Source of the DNA: Chloroflexota bacterium
GTDB lineage: Bacteria > Desulfobacterota > Desulfuromonadia > Desulfuromonadales > Geopsychrobacteraceae
DNA length: 5,392 nt
Direction: 5' to 3'
Assembly: GCA_015222355.1 (NCBI GenBank)
Contig: JADFVC010000175.1
Span: 1-5,392 of the forward strand
Shown one piece after another: positions 1 through 5,375 of this stretch (position 1 is its first letter; the number at the start of each line of letters is the position of its first letter). Both the position numbers and the translations under genes were made by a program. The notes below the pieces were generated by a model. The model made no database searches. It saw only the letters and a program-made list of their open reading frames with translations, and was not told where the DNA came from.

Positions 1-1014
1 GATGCCGACTTGAATTTTCAGATCGAGCTGCGGTTTGAGCTGGTTCCGATGAAAATCCCGCTGGAGGTAGGCACTTTCAATGTCTATCTCACTGATTTTC
101 AGATCGAGTCTTTTCTGTAGAGCTGAAGCGAACAGTTCTTCCTCATCCGGCAGCTTTTGTTTTTTGAGCTGACTTTTAAAATCATAAAATGATGAGCAAT
201 GAAAATCTGCCGGCAACTCCTGAGCAAACAAACGGTTCAACTCCTCGAATTGCAGAGCTCTGCTTTGTACTGCCAACGAAAGGTTCAGCTGCCGATCAGC
301 CAGCGCGGCCTCTGCTTCCAACACCTCGGAAACGGGTATGACACCAACCTCAAAGCGCCGCTGGTTGGCGACAAAAAGTTCATCCGCCAGTTGATGGGCT
401 TCGTTTCGTAACTGAACGATTGCCGCTGCACCCACCACACGGCTGACCAGGGATTCAATCTGCAAGGCAAGGATCTGTGCCTCAAATTGGCTTTCCAGAG
501 ATGTTTGCCGATGTTTTTTCTGAGAAAGTTGCAGGCTGGTGGTATTGACAACCGCTCCCGAGCCGCGCATCAGCGGCTGTACCAGATCAACCAGTAAATG
601 GGTCCGATAGCGCGGTGACAAGTCGTCAGTCAGATTGTTATCATCGATCCATTCTGTGTTCAGTGAAAACGCTGCGGACAAACCGGTTTTCAATTTTTTG
701 TGGAGACCGAGGGTGCCTGAACCCTGCTGACTGTCACTGGTTTCTGTCAAACTCAAGGCAGATGAAATCGGCGTTGAAACATCCGTATAGTCTGCCGAAG
801 CAAAAATTTCCACGTCAAAAACAGCATCTTCGACAATGACCGACGCTTGACTGATGGGACGATTCAGATGAATCGTCTGCAGACCGAGATTAGTTTCAAG
901 ACCGAACAGAATCAATTCGCGGAGGCTTTGCGGTGTTTTCTGGGCTGCCGACAGCGGAGTTGAACAGAGAAAAACAACGATTAAAAAGCAGAAACTGAAA
1001 CGAAATCGATTCAT
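1..1014 (-). CDS. TolC-family outer-membrane efflux protein (partial, C-terminus beyond left edge)
   Basis: An open frame of 338 codons reads leftwards without a stop to the window edge. It starts at an ATG with a strong Shine-Dalgarno (GGAGGGGG, 1022-1029) seven bases upstream. Residues 1-24 form a signal peptide: basic MNRFRFS, a hydrophobic stretch, then cleavage probably after SAA (22-24). TolC-type signatures follow: LVQPLMRGSG near 143-152, RRFEVGVIPVSEVLEAEAAL at 219-238 and RLDLKISEIDIESA from about 302, which begins the second helical repeat. TolC proteins are trimeric outer-membrane channels with a periplasmic helical barrel that export drugs, metals or proteins with an adaptor and an inner-membrane pump. 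Family members usually have 420-500 residues, so roughly the last quarter is missing here. The start overlaps the tetR stop (ATGA), which implies translational coupling in one operon. The family is clear; the substrate cannot be told. Confidence 0.95.
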   Translation of the reverse strand, partial: MNRFRFSFCFLIVVFLCSTPLSAAQKTPQSLRELILFGLETNLGLQTIHLNRPISQASVIVEDAVFDVEIFASADYTDVSTPISSALSLTETSDSQQGSGTLGLHKKLKTGLSAAFSLNTEWIDDNNLTDDLSPRYRTHLLVDLVQPLMRGSGAVVNTTSLQLSQKKHRQTSLESQFEAQILALQIESLVSRVVGAAAIVQLRNEAHQLADELFVANQRRFEVGVIPVSEVLEAEAALADRQLNLSLAVQSRALQFEELNRLFAQELPADFHCSSFYDFKSQLKKQKLPDEEELFASALQKRLDLKISEIDIESAYLQRDFHRNQLKPQLDLKIQVGI

Positions 1015-1610
1015 AAAGCGACCCCCTCCAGCGTTTGCAGGAAGAGTCCTCGCAACGCATCTTCTACCTCCTCAAGGGTGGAAACATAACCGGTGTACCA
1101 GCCTGCCAATACCCCGAGATACAAAGAGAAGAAGTGAACAGACAACAAAAAAAGATCCTCTTGGTCTGAGAGTTCCCCTCTTTGTTGAGCAGAGCGAAAC
1201 AGATCTTCCAGAATATTGAAGTAACGCTGATCGTGCTCCTTGGTTTTCTCGTTAATAACCTTGGGAAACACCATGTCACGCAGCAATTGACGACCGAATT
1301 CGTTATCCCTGGTAATAAAAGTAAATTTGATCATGAAGAATTCAAGCAACTGGTCGAGCAGCTTGACCCCTGCCCGGTCCGGCGATTGCAGTCTGGCGAA
1401 AGATTCCACCAGCTCATCGTCACAGAAAGACAGAAAAATTTCATCTTTCGTCGAAAAATAGGTGTATACCGTCGCTTTTCCTATCCCCGCCTCGCGGGCG
1501 ATGTCTTCAATACTGGTTTTTTCAAAACCTTTTTCAGTAAACAGCTGCACCGCAGATGCGGTAATTGCTTTACGGGTTTCTGTCTTTTTCTGTTCTCTGA
1601 TTCCAGCCAT
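1011..1610 (-). CDS. TetR/AcrR-family transcriptional repressor of the efflux operon
   Basis: The product is 199 residues, the usual size for TetR regulators. The N-terminal DNA-binding domain is clear: helix 1 around residues 12-28 (AITASAVQLFTEKGF) and a helix-turn-helix at about 32-52 with TSIEDIAREAGIGKATVYTYF, followed by STKDEIF. The remaining ~140 residues are the variable, all-helical ligand-binding and dimerisation domain, which gives no clue to the ligand. An in-frame ATG lies four codons upstream at 1622, but I prefer the ATG at 1610: GGAGG ends five bases before it, while the upstream ATG has no ribosome site. The gene overlaps the TolC-family gene by four bases and is preceded by two matching palindromes flanking a promoter. 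It most likely represses its own operon and is released by a toxic pump substrate. Family certain; regulatory target inferred from context. Confidence 0.95.
   Translation of the reverse strand: MAGIREQKKTETRKAITASAVQLFTEKGFEKTSIEDIAREAGIGKATVYTYFSTKDEIFLSFCDDELVESFARLQSPDRAGVKLLDQLLEFFMIKFTFITRDNEFGRQLLRDMVFPKVINEKTKEHDQRYFNILEDLFRSAQQRGELSDQEDLFLLSVHFFSLYLGVLAGWYTGYVSTLEEVEDALRGLFLQTLEGVAL
1022..1029 (-). promoter_or_regulatory. Ribosome binding site of the TolC-family gene, inside tetR
   Basis: The minus strand reads GGAGGGGG seven bases before the ATG at 1014. It lies in the last codons of tetR. With the ATGA stop/start overlap this fixes the start of the efflux gene and suggests coupled translation. 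Confidence 0.75.
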
Positions 1611-1627
1611 TCGTTCCTCCATTAAAA

Positions 1628-1643
1628 CTCGACCGGATTCGAG
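1628..1643. promoter_or_regulatory. Operator palindrome 1 (probable TetR site, promoter-proximal)
   Basis: CTCGACCGGATTCGAG has perfect five-base arms (CTCGA/TCGAG) around a six-base centre. It matches 14 of 16 positions of the reverse complement of the palindrome at 1676-1691. It overlaps the likely -10 and start point of the tetR promoter and lies a few bases before the gene, where a bound repressor would block transcription. Assignment to this TetR is inferred from position. Confidence 0.75.
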
Positions 1644-1669
1644 ATTATCAGAGAAAAGTTGCTTGTCAA
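1642..1669 (-). promoter_or_regulatory. Putative promoter of the tetR-efflux operon
   Basis: On the minus strand a perfect -35 TTGACA lies at 1669-1664. Two -10 readings are possible: TAATCT at 1647-1642 with a 16-base spacer, or GATAAT at 1649-1644, closer to consensus but with only 14 bases. The element sits between the two palindromes, and the proximal one covers the -10 region. Confidence 0.6.
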
Positions 1670-1670
1670 G

Positions 1671-1696
1671 AAAAACTCGAACACGGTCGAGTTTTT
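1671..1696. promoter_or_regulatory. Operator palindrome 2 (probable TetR site, upstream)
   Basis: Perfect ten-base arms AAAAACTCGA (1671-1680) and TCGAGTTTTT (1687-1696) flank the centre ACACGG. The inner 16 bases (1676-1691) repeat palindrome 1 in the opposite orientation with two differences, and the outer TTAAAA flank is also shared. It abuts the -35 of the tetR promoter. The perfect long arms suggest it is the stronger site. It also lies upstream of the rightward PilZ gene. Confidence 0.75.
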
Positions 1697-1718
1697 AACA
1701 AAGATAGAGAATTAAAGG

Positions 1719-1748
1719 TTTACAAGACCTGGGCCGATGAAATACCAT
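1719..1748 (+). promoter_or_regulatory. Possible promoter of the PilZ gene
   Basis: TTTACA (1719-1724, five of six consensus bases) is followed after 18 bases by TACCAT (1743-1748, four of six). If real, transcription would begin near 1755, which excludes the ATG at 1751 as the start. The match is modest. Confidence 0.35.
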
Positions 1749-1771
1749 ATATGGACAAGGAACCTGGGGGA

Positions 1772-2134
1772 ATGATGAAGCATAAAGATGAAAGACCAAT
1801 CGCAGATTCAAGAAAATGTCTACGCTCACCGTTGATTATTCAGAAAGTCCATCTTGAAGGAGAGCGGACAGTTTTTTTCGGTTACACAAAAAACATCAGC
1901 CGTAGCGGCATGTTTATCGCGACAACGAACCCCATTGAACCTGGCGAACAACTCAATTTGAAGATCCCGCTACCCGCCCCTTTAAAGGATGTGATTTGCT
2001 GTCGTTGTGAGGTTGTCTGGAAGCGGCCATTCGGTAAACATTTGCCTTTTGAACCGGGCCTGGGAGTAAAATTTCTGGATATGCCTGAAGATATGGCCCA
2101 GCGGATAGATAACTGGATAAAAAGTCAGCCCTGA
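1772..2134 (+). CDS. PilZ-domain protein, probable cyclic-di-GMP receptor
   Basis: A small cytoplasmic protein of about 120 residues that is almost entirely one PilZ domain. Both c-di-GMP-binding signatures are present: RxxxR as RKCLR at residues 14-18, and (D/N)xSxxG as NISRSG at 41-46. They are followed by the beta-barrel strands and a closing GLGVKFLDM segment before a C-terminal helix. With both motifs intact, ligand binding is likely. There is no membrane segment and no fused output domain, so it probably acts by binding a partner in motility, adhesion or polysaccharide control. The start is uncertain: in-frame ATGs occur at 1751, 1772 and 1775. The first has no ribosome site, AAGGA lies ten bases before the second and GGGGG four bases before the third. 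The gene is monocistronic, divergent from tetR and closed by a strong hairpin. Family confident; partner unknown. Confidence 0.9.
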   Translation: MMKHKDERPIADSRKCLRSPLIIQKVHLEGERTVFFGYTKNISRSGMFIATTNPIEPGEQLNLKIPLPAPLKDVICCRCEVVWKRPFGKHLPFEPGLGVKFLDMPEDMAQRIDNWIKSQP

Positions 2135-2135
2135 A

Positions 2136-2176
2136 ACAGCAAAGCCCGACCGAAATGGCCGGGCTTTGCTGTATTT
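2136..2176 (+). terminator. Rho-independent-type terminator of the PilZ gene
   Basis: A perfect 13-bp stem, ACAGCAAAGCCCG (2136-2148) with CGGGCTTTGCTGT (2160-2172), can extend by an inner CC/GG pair. It starts two bases after the stop codon. The following tract (ATTTAAAC) is poor in T, so release may be less efficient than the strong stem suggests. Confidence 0.8.
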
Positions 2177-2347
2177 AAACCTGATTCCGTGGGTACAAGG
2201 CGGATAAAGAGTGTAAGTGCTTGAATTGGATGAGTGTTCCAAAAATCTTAGCTCCACCCAGAGGTTAAGCGGCGATTTTTGGGATGCTCAGGCGATTCAA
2301 TGACTTGCGCTATTTGCCGTCAGGCTACTCACGGATTCAGGATTAAG
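2174..2347. repeat. Fold-back (MITE-like) element with imperfect terminal inverted repeats
   Basis: The ends TTTAAACCTGATTCCGTGGG (2174-2193) and CTCACGGATTCAGGATTAAG (2328-2347) are inverted copies matching 16 of 20 bases, 11 of 12 in the core. Between them lies a second inverted pair, CCAAAAATC (2239-2247) and GATTTTTGG (2274-2282). No credible gene is inside and no target-site duplication is obvious. The layout recalls a small non-autonomous element, but it could also be a structured non-coding region. Calling it mobile is inference. Confidence 0.45.
2239..2282. repeat. Nine-bp hairpin in the centre of the fold-back region
   Basis: CCAAAAATC and GATTTTTGG pair perfectly across a 26-base loop. 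Within the loop CTTAGCTC and GAGGTTAAG can pair partly, so the whole stretch can fold as one interrupted stem. Confidence 0.6.
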
Positions 2348-2433
2348 TTAAGGAAAACAGGTGGAGCTATCGTCGTTGGACGCAGGTACGGCAGCGAAAG
2401 TGCCACCACCGCCATTAATGCTTTTTTCCTTAA
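2348..2433. repeat. Second fold-back pair TTAAGGAAAA / TTTTCCTTAA
   Basis: A perfect ten-base inverted repeat (2348-2357 and 2424-2433) begins directly after the end of the first fold-back. Inside it, GGTGGAGCTA (2360-2369) is the perfect inverse of TAGCTCCACC at 2249-2258 in the first fold-back, so the two are linked by crossed, pseudoknot-like complementarity. Confidence 0.5.
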
Positions 2434-2503
2434 ACACGGGCAACTATTCAGCATATTGTTTTCATGCTTGTTCACTACGGGTGTTGCAGGGCTCCAAGAT
2501 CTC

Positions 2504-2529
2504 TGGATTCCCGCCTTCGCGGGAATGAC
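2504..2529. repeat. Dispersed palindromic repeat (ATTCCCGC-CTTC-GCGGGAAT type)
   Basis: A perfect eight-base stem, ATTCCCGC (2507-2514) and GCGGGAAT (2519-2526), closes a CTTC loop, with TGG before and GAC after. From memory this is a very common intergenic repeat of proteobacteria, resembling REP-like and Neisseria dRS3 sequences. Its translations give the familiar spurious peptides IPAFAGMT and VIPAKAGIQ, both seen here in ORFs across it. Confidence 0.85.
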
Positions 2530-2550
2530 TGTGGTGCATTCTTTCAAAAC

Positions 2551-2561
2551 GTCATTCCCGC
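2551..2561. repeat. Truncated inverted copy of the dispersed repeat
   Basis: GTCATTCCCGC is the exact inverse of GCGGGAATGAC at 2519-2529, 21 bases away. It matches the end of a second, inverted repeat copy that breaks off after 11 bases. The pair could form a long-loop hairpin near the 3' end of the fba transcript, but no T tract marks it as a terminator. Confidence 0.6.
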
Positions 2562-2593
2562 AAATCGTGCTGAAAACTTCATCCTGTTTAAAT

Positions 2594-3574
2594 TCAGCCC
2601 TTGCCGGCACTGCCGAGGACCGCCTCGTTCTTATATTTGATCAGCGTGATCAGCTCTTTACGAGCAGCACCGAGATACTTGCGCGGGTCGAACTCGCCAG
2701 GGTTGTTAGCCAGATATTCGCGCACCTTCGCCGTCACTGCCAAGCGCCCATCCGAATCGATATTGATCTTGCAAACGGCACTGGCCGCGGCACGACGTAA
2801 TTGCTTTTCCGGAACACCGACAGCCCCATCCATTTTACCACCATACCGGTTGATTAAATCTACATACTCAGGCACCACACTGGAAGCACCATGCAGGACA
2901 ATCGGAAACCCGGGGATCCGCTTCTCGCACTCTTCGAGAATATCGAAACGCAAGGGCGGCACCGACTCCCCCTCTTTCAGCTTGAACTTGTACGCACCGT
3001 GGCTGGTTCCAATCGAGATGGCCAGGGAATCAACTCCGGTTTTCTTGACAAAATCCTCAACCTCATCCGGCTGGGTGTAGGTTGATTCTTCCGCCACGAC
3101 ATCATCTTCAATTCCGGCCAGCACGCCGAGTTCCCCTTCGACAGTCACCTCAAATTGATGGGCATACTCGACCACCTGTTTGGTCAGGGCAACGTTCTCG
3201 TCGTACGGCAGGTGGGAACCGTCGATCATCACCGATGAGAACCCGGAATCGATACAGCTTTTGCAAATCTCGAAGGAATCGCCATGATCCAGATGCAGCA
3301 CGATCGGGATGTTGGAACCCATCTCGCGAGCCATCTCGACGGCCCCCATCGCCATGTAGCGCAGCATGGTTTCGTTGGCATAGCTCCGAGCCCCCTTGCT
3401 GACTTGCAGGATGACCGGCGAATTCGTCTCGGCACAGGCGGTGACAATCGCCTGTAACTGCTCAAGGTTATTAAAATTATAAGCAGGGATGGCATAGCCG
3501 CCGGCAACCGCCTTGCGGAACAGTTCGCGCGAGTTCACTAACCCCAGTTCTAGATAACCAACAACATTGCTCAT
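2594..3574 (-). CDS. fba: Class II fructose-1,6-bisphosphate aldolase
   Basis: This cytoplasmic, zinc-dependent enzyme reversibly splits fructose 1,6-bisphosphate into glyceraldehyde 3-phosphate and dihydroxyacetone phosphate in glycolysis and gluconeogenesis. The 326-residue product has the class II TIM-barrel signatures: YAIPAYNFNN at 27-36, HLDHGD at 94-99 with probable catalytic Asp96 and zinc ligand His97, GELG with Glu148, GTSHG with His192 and LHGASS with His228 as further metal ligands, and KINIDSD (268-274) in the phosphate/substrate region. The long segment between the GASS motif and KINID, including YGGKMDGAVGVP, resembles the IIB type. I chose the ATG at 3574 because AAGGAGG lies nine bases before it; a TTG two codons upstream is too close to that site. 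The related sugar aldolases GatY/KbaY share the fold, but the divergent GAPDH gene favours Fba. Confidence 0.97.
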   Translation of the reverse strand: MSNVVGYLELGLVNSRELFRKAVAGGYAIPAYNFNNLEQLQAIVTACAETNSPVILQVSKGARSYANETMLRYMAMGAVEMAREMGSNIPIVLHLDHGDSFEICKSCIDSGFSSVMIDGSHLPYDENVALTKQVVEYAHQFEVTVEGELGVLAGIEDDVVAEESTYTQPDEVEDFVKKTGVDSLAISIGTSHGAYKFKLKEGESVPPLRFDILEECEKRIPGFPIVLHGASSVVPEYVDLINRYGGKMDGAVGVPEKQLRRAAASAVCKINIDSDGRLAVTAKVREYLANNPGEFDPRKYLGAARKELITLIKYKNEAVLGSAGKG

Positions 3575-3583
3575 CGACAAAAT

Positions 3584-3590
3584 CCTCCTT
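3584..3590 (-). promoter_or_regulatory. Ribosome binding site of fba
   Basis: The minus strand reads AAGGAGG, a consensus Shine-Dalgarno, nine bases before the ATG at 3574. It rules out the upstream TTG at 3580, which would leave only three bases. Confidence 0.8.
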
Positions 3591-3633
3591 GAAAAATTCG
3601 GGAATCATGTGGTCAAAAAGACCCGTTTTCTGG

Positions 3634-3663
3634 ATAATAAAAATCAGCTATCCAATTTATCAA
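3634..3663 (-). promoter_or_regulatory. Putative fba promoter
   Basis: On the minus strand TTGATA (3663-3658, five of six) and TATTAT (3639-3634, five of six) are separated by 18 bases. Transcription would start near 3627, leaving a leader of about 50 bases that begins close to a small GGTC-TTTTT-GACC hairpin (3611-3623). The half-site ATCCAA (3650-3655) lies in the spacer. Confidence 0.5.
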
Positions 3664-3670
3664 CCCCGTG

Positions 3671-3703
3671 TTGGATTGTCCAGAGCATGGAAGGACAATT
3701 CAA
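3671..3703. promoter_or_regulatory. Inverted repeat between fba and gap, probable operator
   Basis: TTGGATTGTCC (3671-3681) and GGACAATTCAA (3693-3703) are inverted copies differing at one of 11 bases, with an 11-base centre. Arm centres are 22 bases apart, about two helical turns, as expected for a dimeric regulator. A third half-site ATCCAA at 3650-3655 pairs with TTGGAT of the left arm at a 21-base spacing. The site lies just upstream of the putative fba promoter and upstream of possible gap promoters. The regulator is unknown. Confidence 0.55.
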
Positions 3704-3736
3704 CATTTTCTTCCGAGAATTATAAGGGCAAGCTGG

Positions 3737-3765
3737 TTGCAATAGCGACGAACATCCATTAATAT
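3737..3765 (+). promoter_or_regulatory. Possible gap promoter
   Basis: TTGCAA (3737-3742) and TAATAT (3760-3765), each matching four of six consensus bases, are 17 bases apart. This would give a leader of about 80 bases. An alternative -10, TATAAG (3721-3726), lacks a good -35. Both lie downstream of the palindrome at 3671-3703. Confidence 0.3.
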
Positions 3766-3849
3766 ACGCGCGTTTCTGGAGAAATAAGCGGTTCAACCCG
3801 ACAGCCTCCGGGGCGATGCCAATAACTGCTGTGAAAGGTTTGACAGAAA

Positions 3850-5292
3850 ATGGTCGACATAAAAACCGAAGAGTATTTCAAGGACTGGAAAGAACGTGAA
3901 GCGATTGCCGAAGCAATGACCCCGCTGATCGGTAAACTTTATCGTGATCATGAAGTGATCTGTACTGTTTTTGATCGCCCACTGGTCAACCAGTCGACCA
4001 TCGACATCCTGCGGGCCCACCGTTTTGCCCGGCAGATTATCAACCGGGAAATCTGGGTTAATGATACCCACCCAATGCTGCAAACCATGACAAAGATGGA
4101 TCTGGCTCCCGGTAGAGTCGATCTGGCGAAGCTGGTATTGCGTTATCAGGAACAGGGGAACGGAGATGTCGAAGATTTTGTTGCCGAGCAGTTGAAAGAT
4201 CTCAGCACCGGCAAAAGACACCAACTGAGTGAGCCGCGCGATGTCGTCCTCTACGGTTTCGGCCGGATCGGTCGCTTGGTGGCCCGGATTCTGGTCGAGC
4301 AAGCCGGTGGCGGCAATAAATTGCGTTTGCGTGCTGCCGTGGTTCGCAAGGGTGGCGACAACGATCTTGTGAAACGTGCCAGCCTGCTGCGCCGCGATTC
4401 AGTTCACGGACACTTTGAAGGGACCATCAGGGTCGATGAGGCAGAAAATGCGATCATTGCCAACGGCAACATGATCCGTATTATTTACGCCGATGCCCCG
4501 GAAGAGGTCGATTACAGCCAGTACGGCATCAGTGACGCGATTGTCATCGACAACACCGGCAAGTGGCGTGACCGTGAAGGGCTCAGTCGGCACATCCAGG
4601 CCAAAGGCGCTTCACAGGTTCTATTAACGGCACCGGGCAAGGGGGACATTCCCAATGTCGTCTACGGAGTCAACAACGAACTGCTCGATTCCGGCGATGC
4701 GATCCTCTCCGCCGCCAGCTGCACCACCAACGCCATTGTTCCGGTTCTGAAGGCGGTCAGCGACAAGTTCGGCATCGAAAACGGTCATGTCGAAACCTGC
4801 CACAGCTACACCAACGACCAGAACTTGATCGACAACTATCACAAGAAAGAACGTCGTGGCCGCAGCGCCCCGCTGAACATGGTCCTCACCGAAACCGGTG
4901 CCGCCAAAGCCATTGCCAGGGCCTTGCCGGAACTTGCCGGCAAACTGACCGGCAATGCCATCCGGGTTCCGACCCCGAACGTCTCGCTGGCGATTCTGAA
5001 CCTGACTCTCAGCAAGGAAACCGGCGTTGAGGAAATGAACACCTACCTGCGTGGGATGTCACTCGATTCGCCGCTGCAGGATCAGATCGACTTCACCAAC
5101 TCCCCTGAAGCGGTCTCCACCGACATGGTCGGCTCCCGTTATGCCGGAATAGTCGATTCACTGGCGACCATCGTCCAGGGAAACCGCTGTGTTCTCTATA
5201 TCTGGTACGATAACGAGTACGGCTACAGTTATCAGGTCGTACGCATTATTGAACAGATCTCCGGCTTGCAACTGGGGCACTGGCCGAAATAA
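3850..5292 (+). CDS. gap: Glyceraldehyde-3-phosphate dehydrogenase, long form with N-terminal extension
   Basis: The product (480 residues) oxidises glyceraldehyde 3-phosphate with phosphate and NAD(P) to 1,3-bisphosphoglycerate, or the reverse in gluconeogenesis, in the cytoplasm. The dehydrogenase core starts near residue 130: GFGRIGR dinucleotide loop at 136-142, RRDSVHGHF at 181-189, catalytic Cys291 in SCTTN, its partner His318 in CHSYTNDQ, and C-terminal WYDNEYGYSYQV from 452. Ordinary GAPDHs have about 330-340 residues; the extra ~130 N-terminal residues form a mostly helical region with no motif I recognise. Long GAPDHs of this kind are known in Pseudomonas and relatives. The Asp that usually follows the second strand (VAIND) and selects NAD is replaced by VVRKGG (164-169), so cofactor preference is uncertain. 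The ATG at 3850 has only a weak site (GAAAGG, 11 bases upstream). The gene diverges from fba and is followed by two hairpins. Confidence 0.96.
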   Translation: MVDIKTEEYFKDWKEREAIAEAMTPLIGKLYRDHEVICTVFDRPLVNQSTIDILRAHRFARQIINREIWVNDTHPMLQTMTKMDLAPGRVDLAKLVLRYQEQGNGDVEDFVAEQLKDLSTGKRHQLSEPRDVVLYGFGRIGRLVARILVEQAGGGNKLRLRAAVVRKGGDNDLVKRASLLRRDSVHGHFEGTIRVDEAENAIIANGNMIRIIYADAPEEVDYSQYGISDAIVIDNTGKWRDREGLSRHIQAKGASQVLLTAPGKGDIPNVVYGVNNELLDSGDAILSAASCTTNAIVPVLKAVSDKFGIENGHVETCHSYTNDQNLIDNYHKKERRGRSAPLNMVLTETGAAKAIARALPELAGKLTGNAIRVPTPNVSLAILNLTLSKETGVEEMNTYLRGMSLDSPLQDQIDFTNSPEAVSTDMVGSRYAGIVDSLATIVQGNRCVLYIWYDNEYGYSYQVVRIIEQISGLQLGHWPK

Positions 5293-5308
5293 ACATTATG
5301 GAAAAGAC

Positions 5309-5332
5309 CGGAGCAGGTAGATTCCTGCTCCG
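5309..5332 (+). terminator. Hairpin after gap, without T tract
   Basis: CGGAGCAGG (5309-5317) and CCTGCTCCG (5324-5332) form a perfect nine-bp stem around TAGATT, starting 16 bases after the gap stop. The following TAAAACAG lacks the T run of an intrinsic terminator. It may protect the mRNA end or work together with the next hairpin. Confidence 0.55.
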
Positions 5333-5340
5333 TAAAACAG

Positions 5341-5375
5341 AAAAGGCCGACCCGGTTTCCCGGATCGACCTTTTT
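5341..5375. terminator. Bidirectional intrinsic terminator
   Basis: The arms 5341-5355 (AAAAGGCCGACCCGG) and 5360-5374 pair over 15 positions around a TTTC loop, with two mismatched positions. For a rightward transcript these are C-A mismatches. For a leftward transcript they become G-U wobbles, so the stem closes fully. T runs follow on both strands (TTTTT rightwards, TTTT leftwards). It ends the gap transcript and probably also a convergent gene entering from the right. Confidence 0.8.

Noticed and set aside
285..551. Leftward ORF of 88 residues within the TolC-family region
   Set aside because: It is out of frame with the long TolC-type frame, which carries a signal peptide and family motifs.
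1182..1625. Rightward ORF of 147 residues opposite tetR
   Set aside because: It is a shadow of the TetR coding strand; the TetR reading has a clear HTH and a good ribosome site.
1982..2257. Leftward ORF of 91 residues opposite the PilZ gene end
   Set aside because: It runs through the terminator hairpin and antisense to a well-supported gene, with no ribosome site.
2174..2347. Integron attC site or CRISPR-like array in the fold-back region
   Set aside because: There are no GTTRRRY/RYYYAAC core pairs at the ends and no regularly spaced direct repeats; the repeats are inverted and of different kinds.
2329..2610. Leftward ORF of 93 residues containing VIPAKAGIQ
   Set aside because: It begins inside fba in another frame, and its recognisable part is a translation of the dispersed repeat.
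2279..2800. Rightward ORF of 173 residues across the intergenic repeats
   Set aside because: It contains the repeat-derived peptide WIPAFAGMT and then runs antisense through the 3' end of fba. No ribosome site or family resemblance.
3082..3402. Rightward ORF of 106 residues antisense to fba
   Set aside because: Rich in Arg and Pro as expected from an antisense frame, and it lies over the conserved aldolase active-site region.
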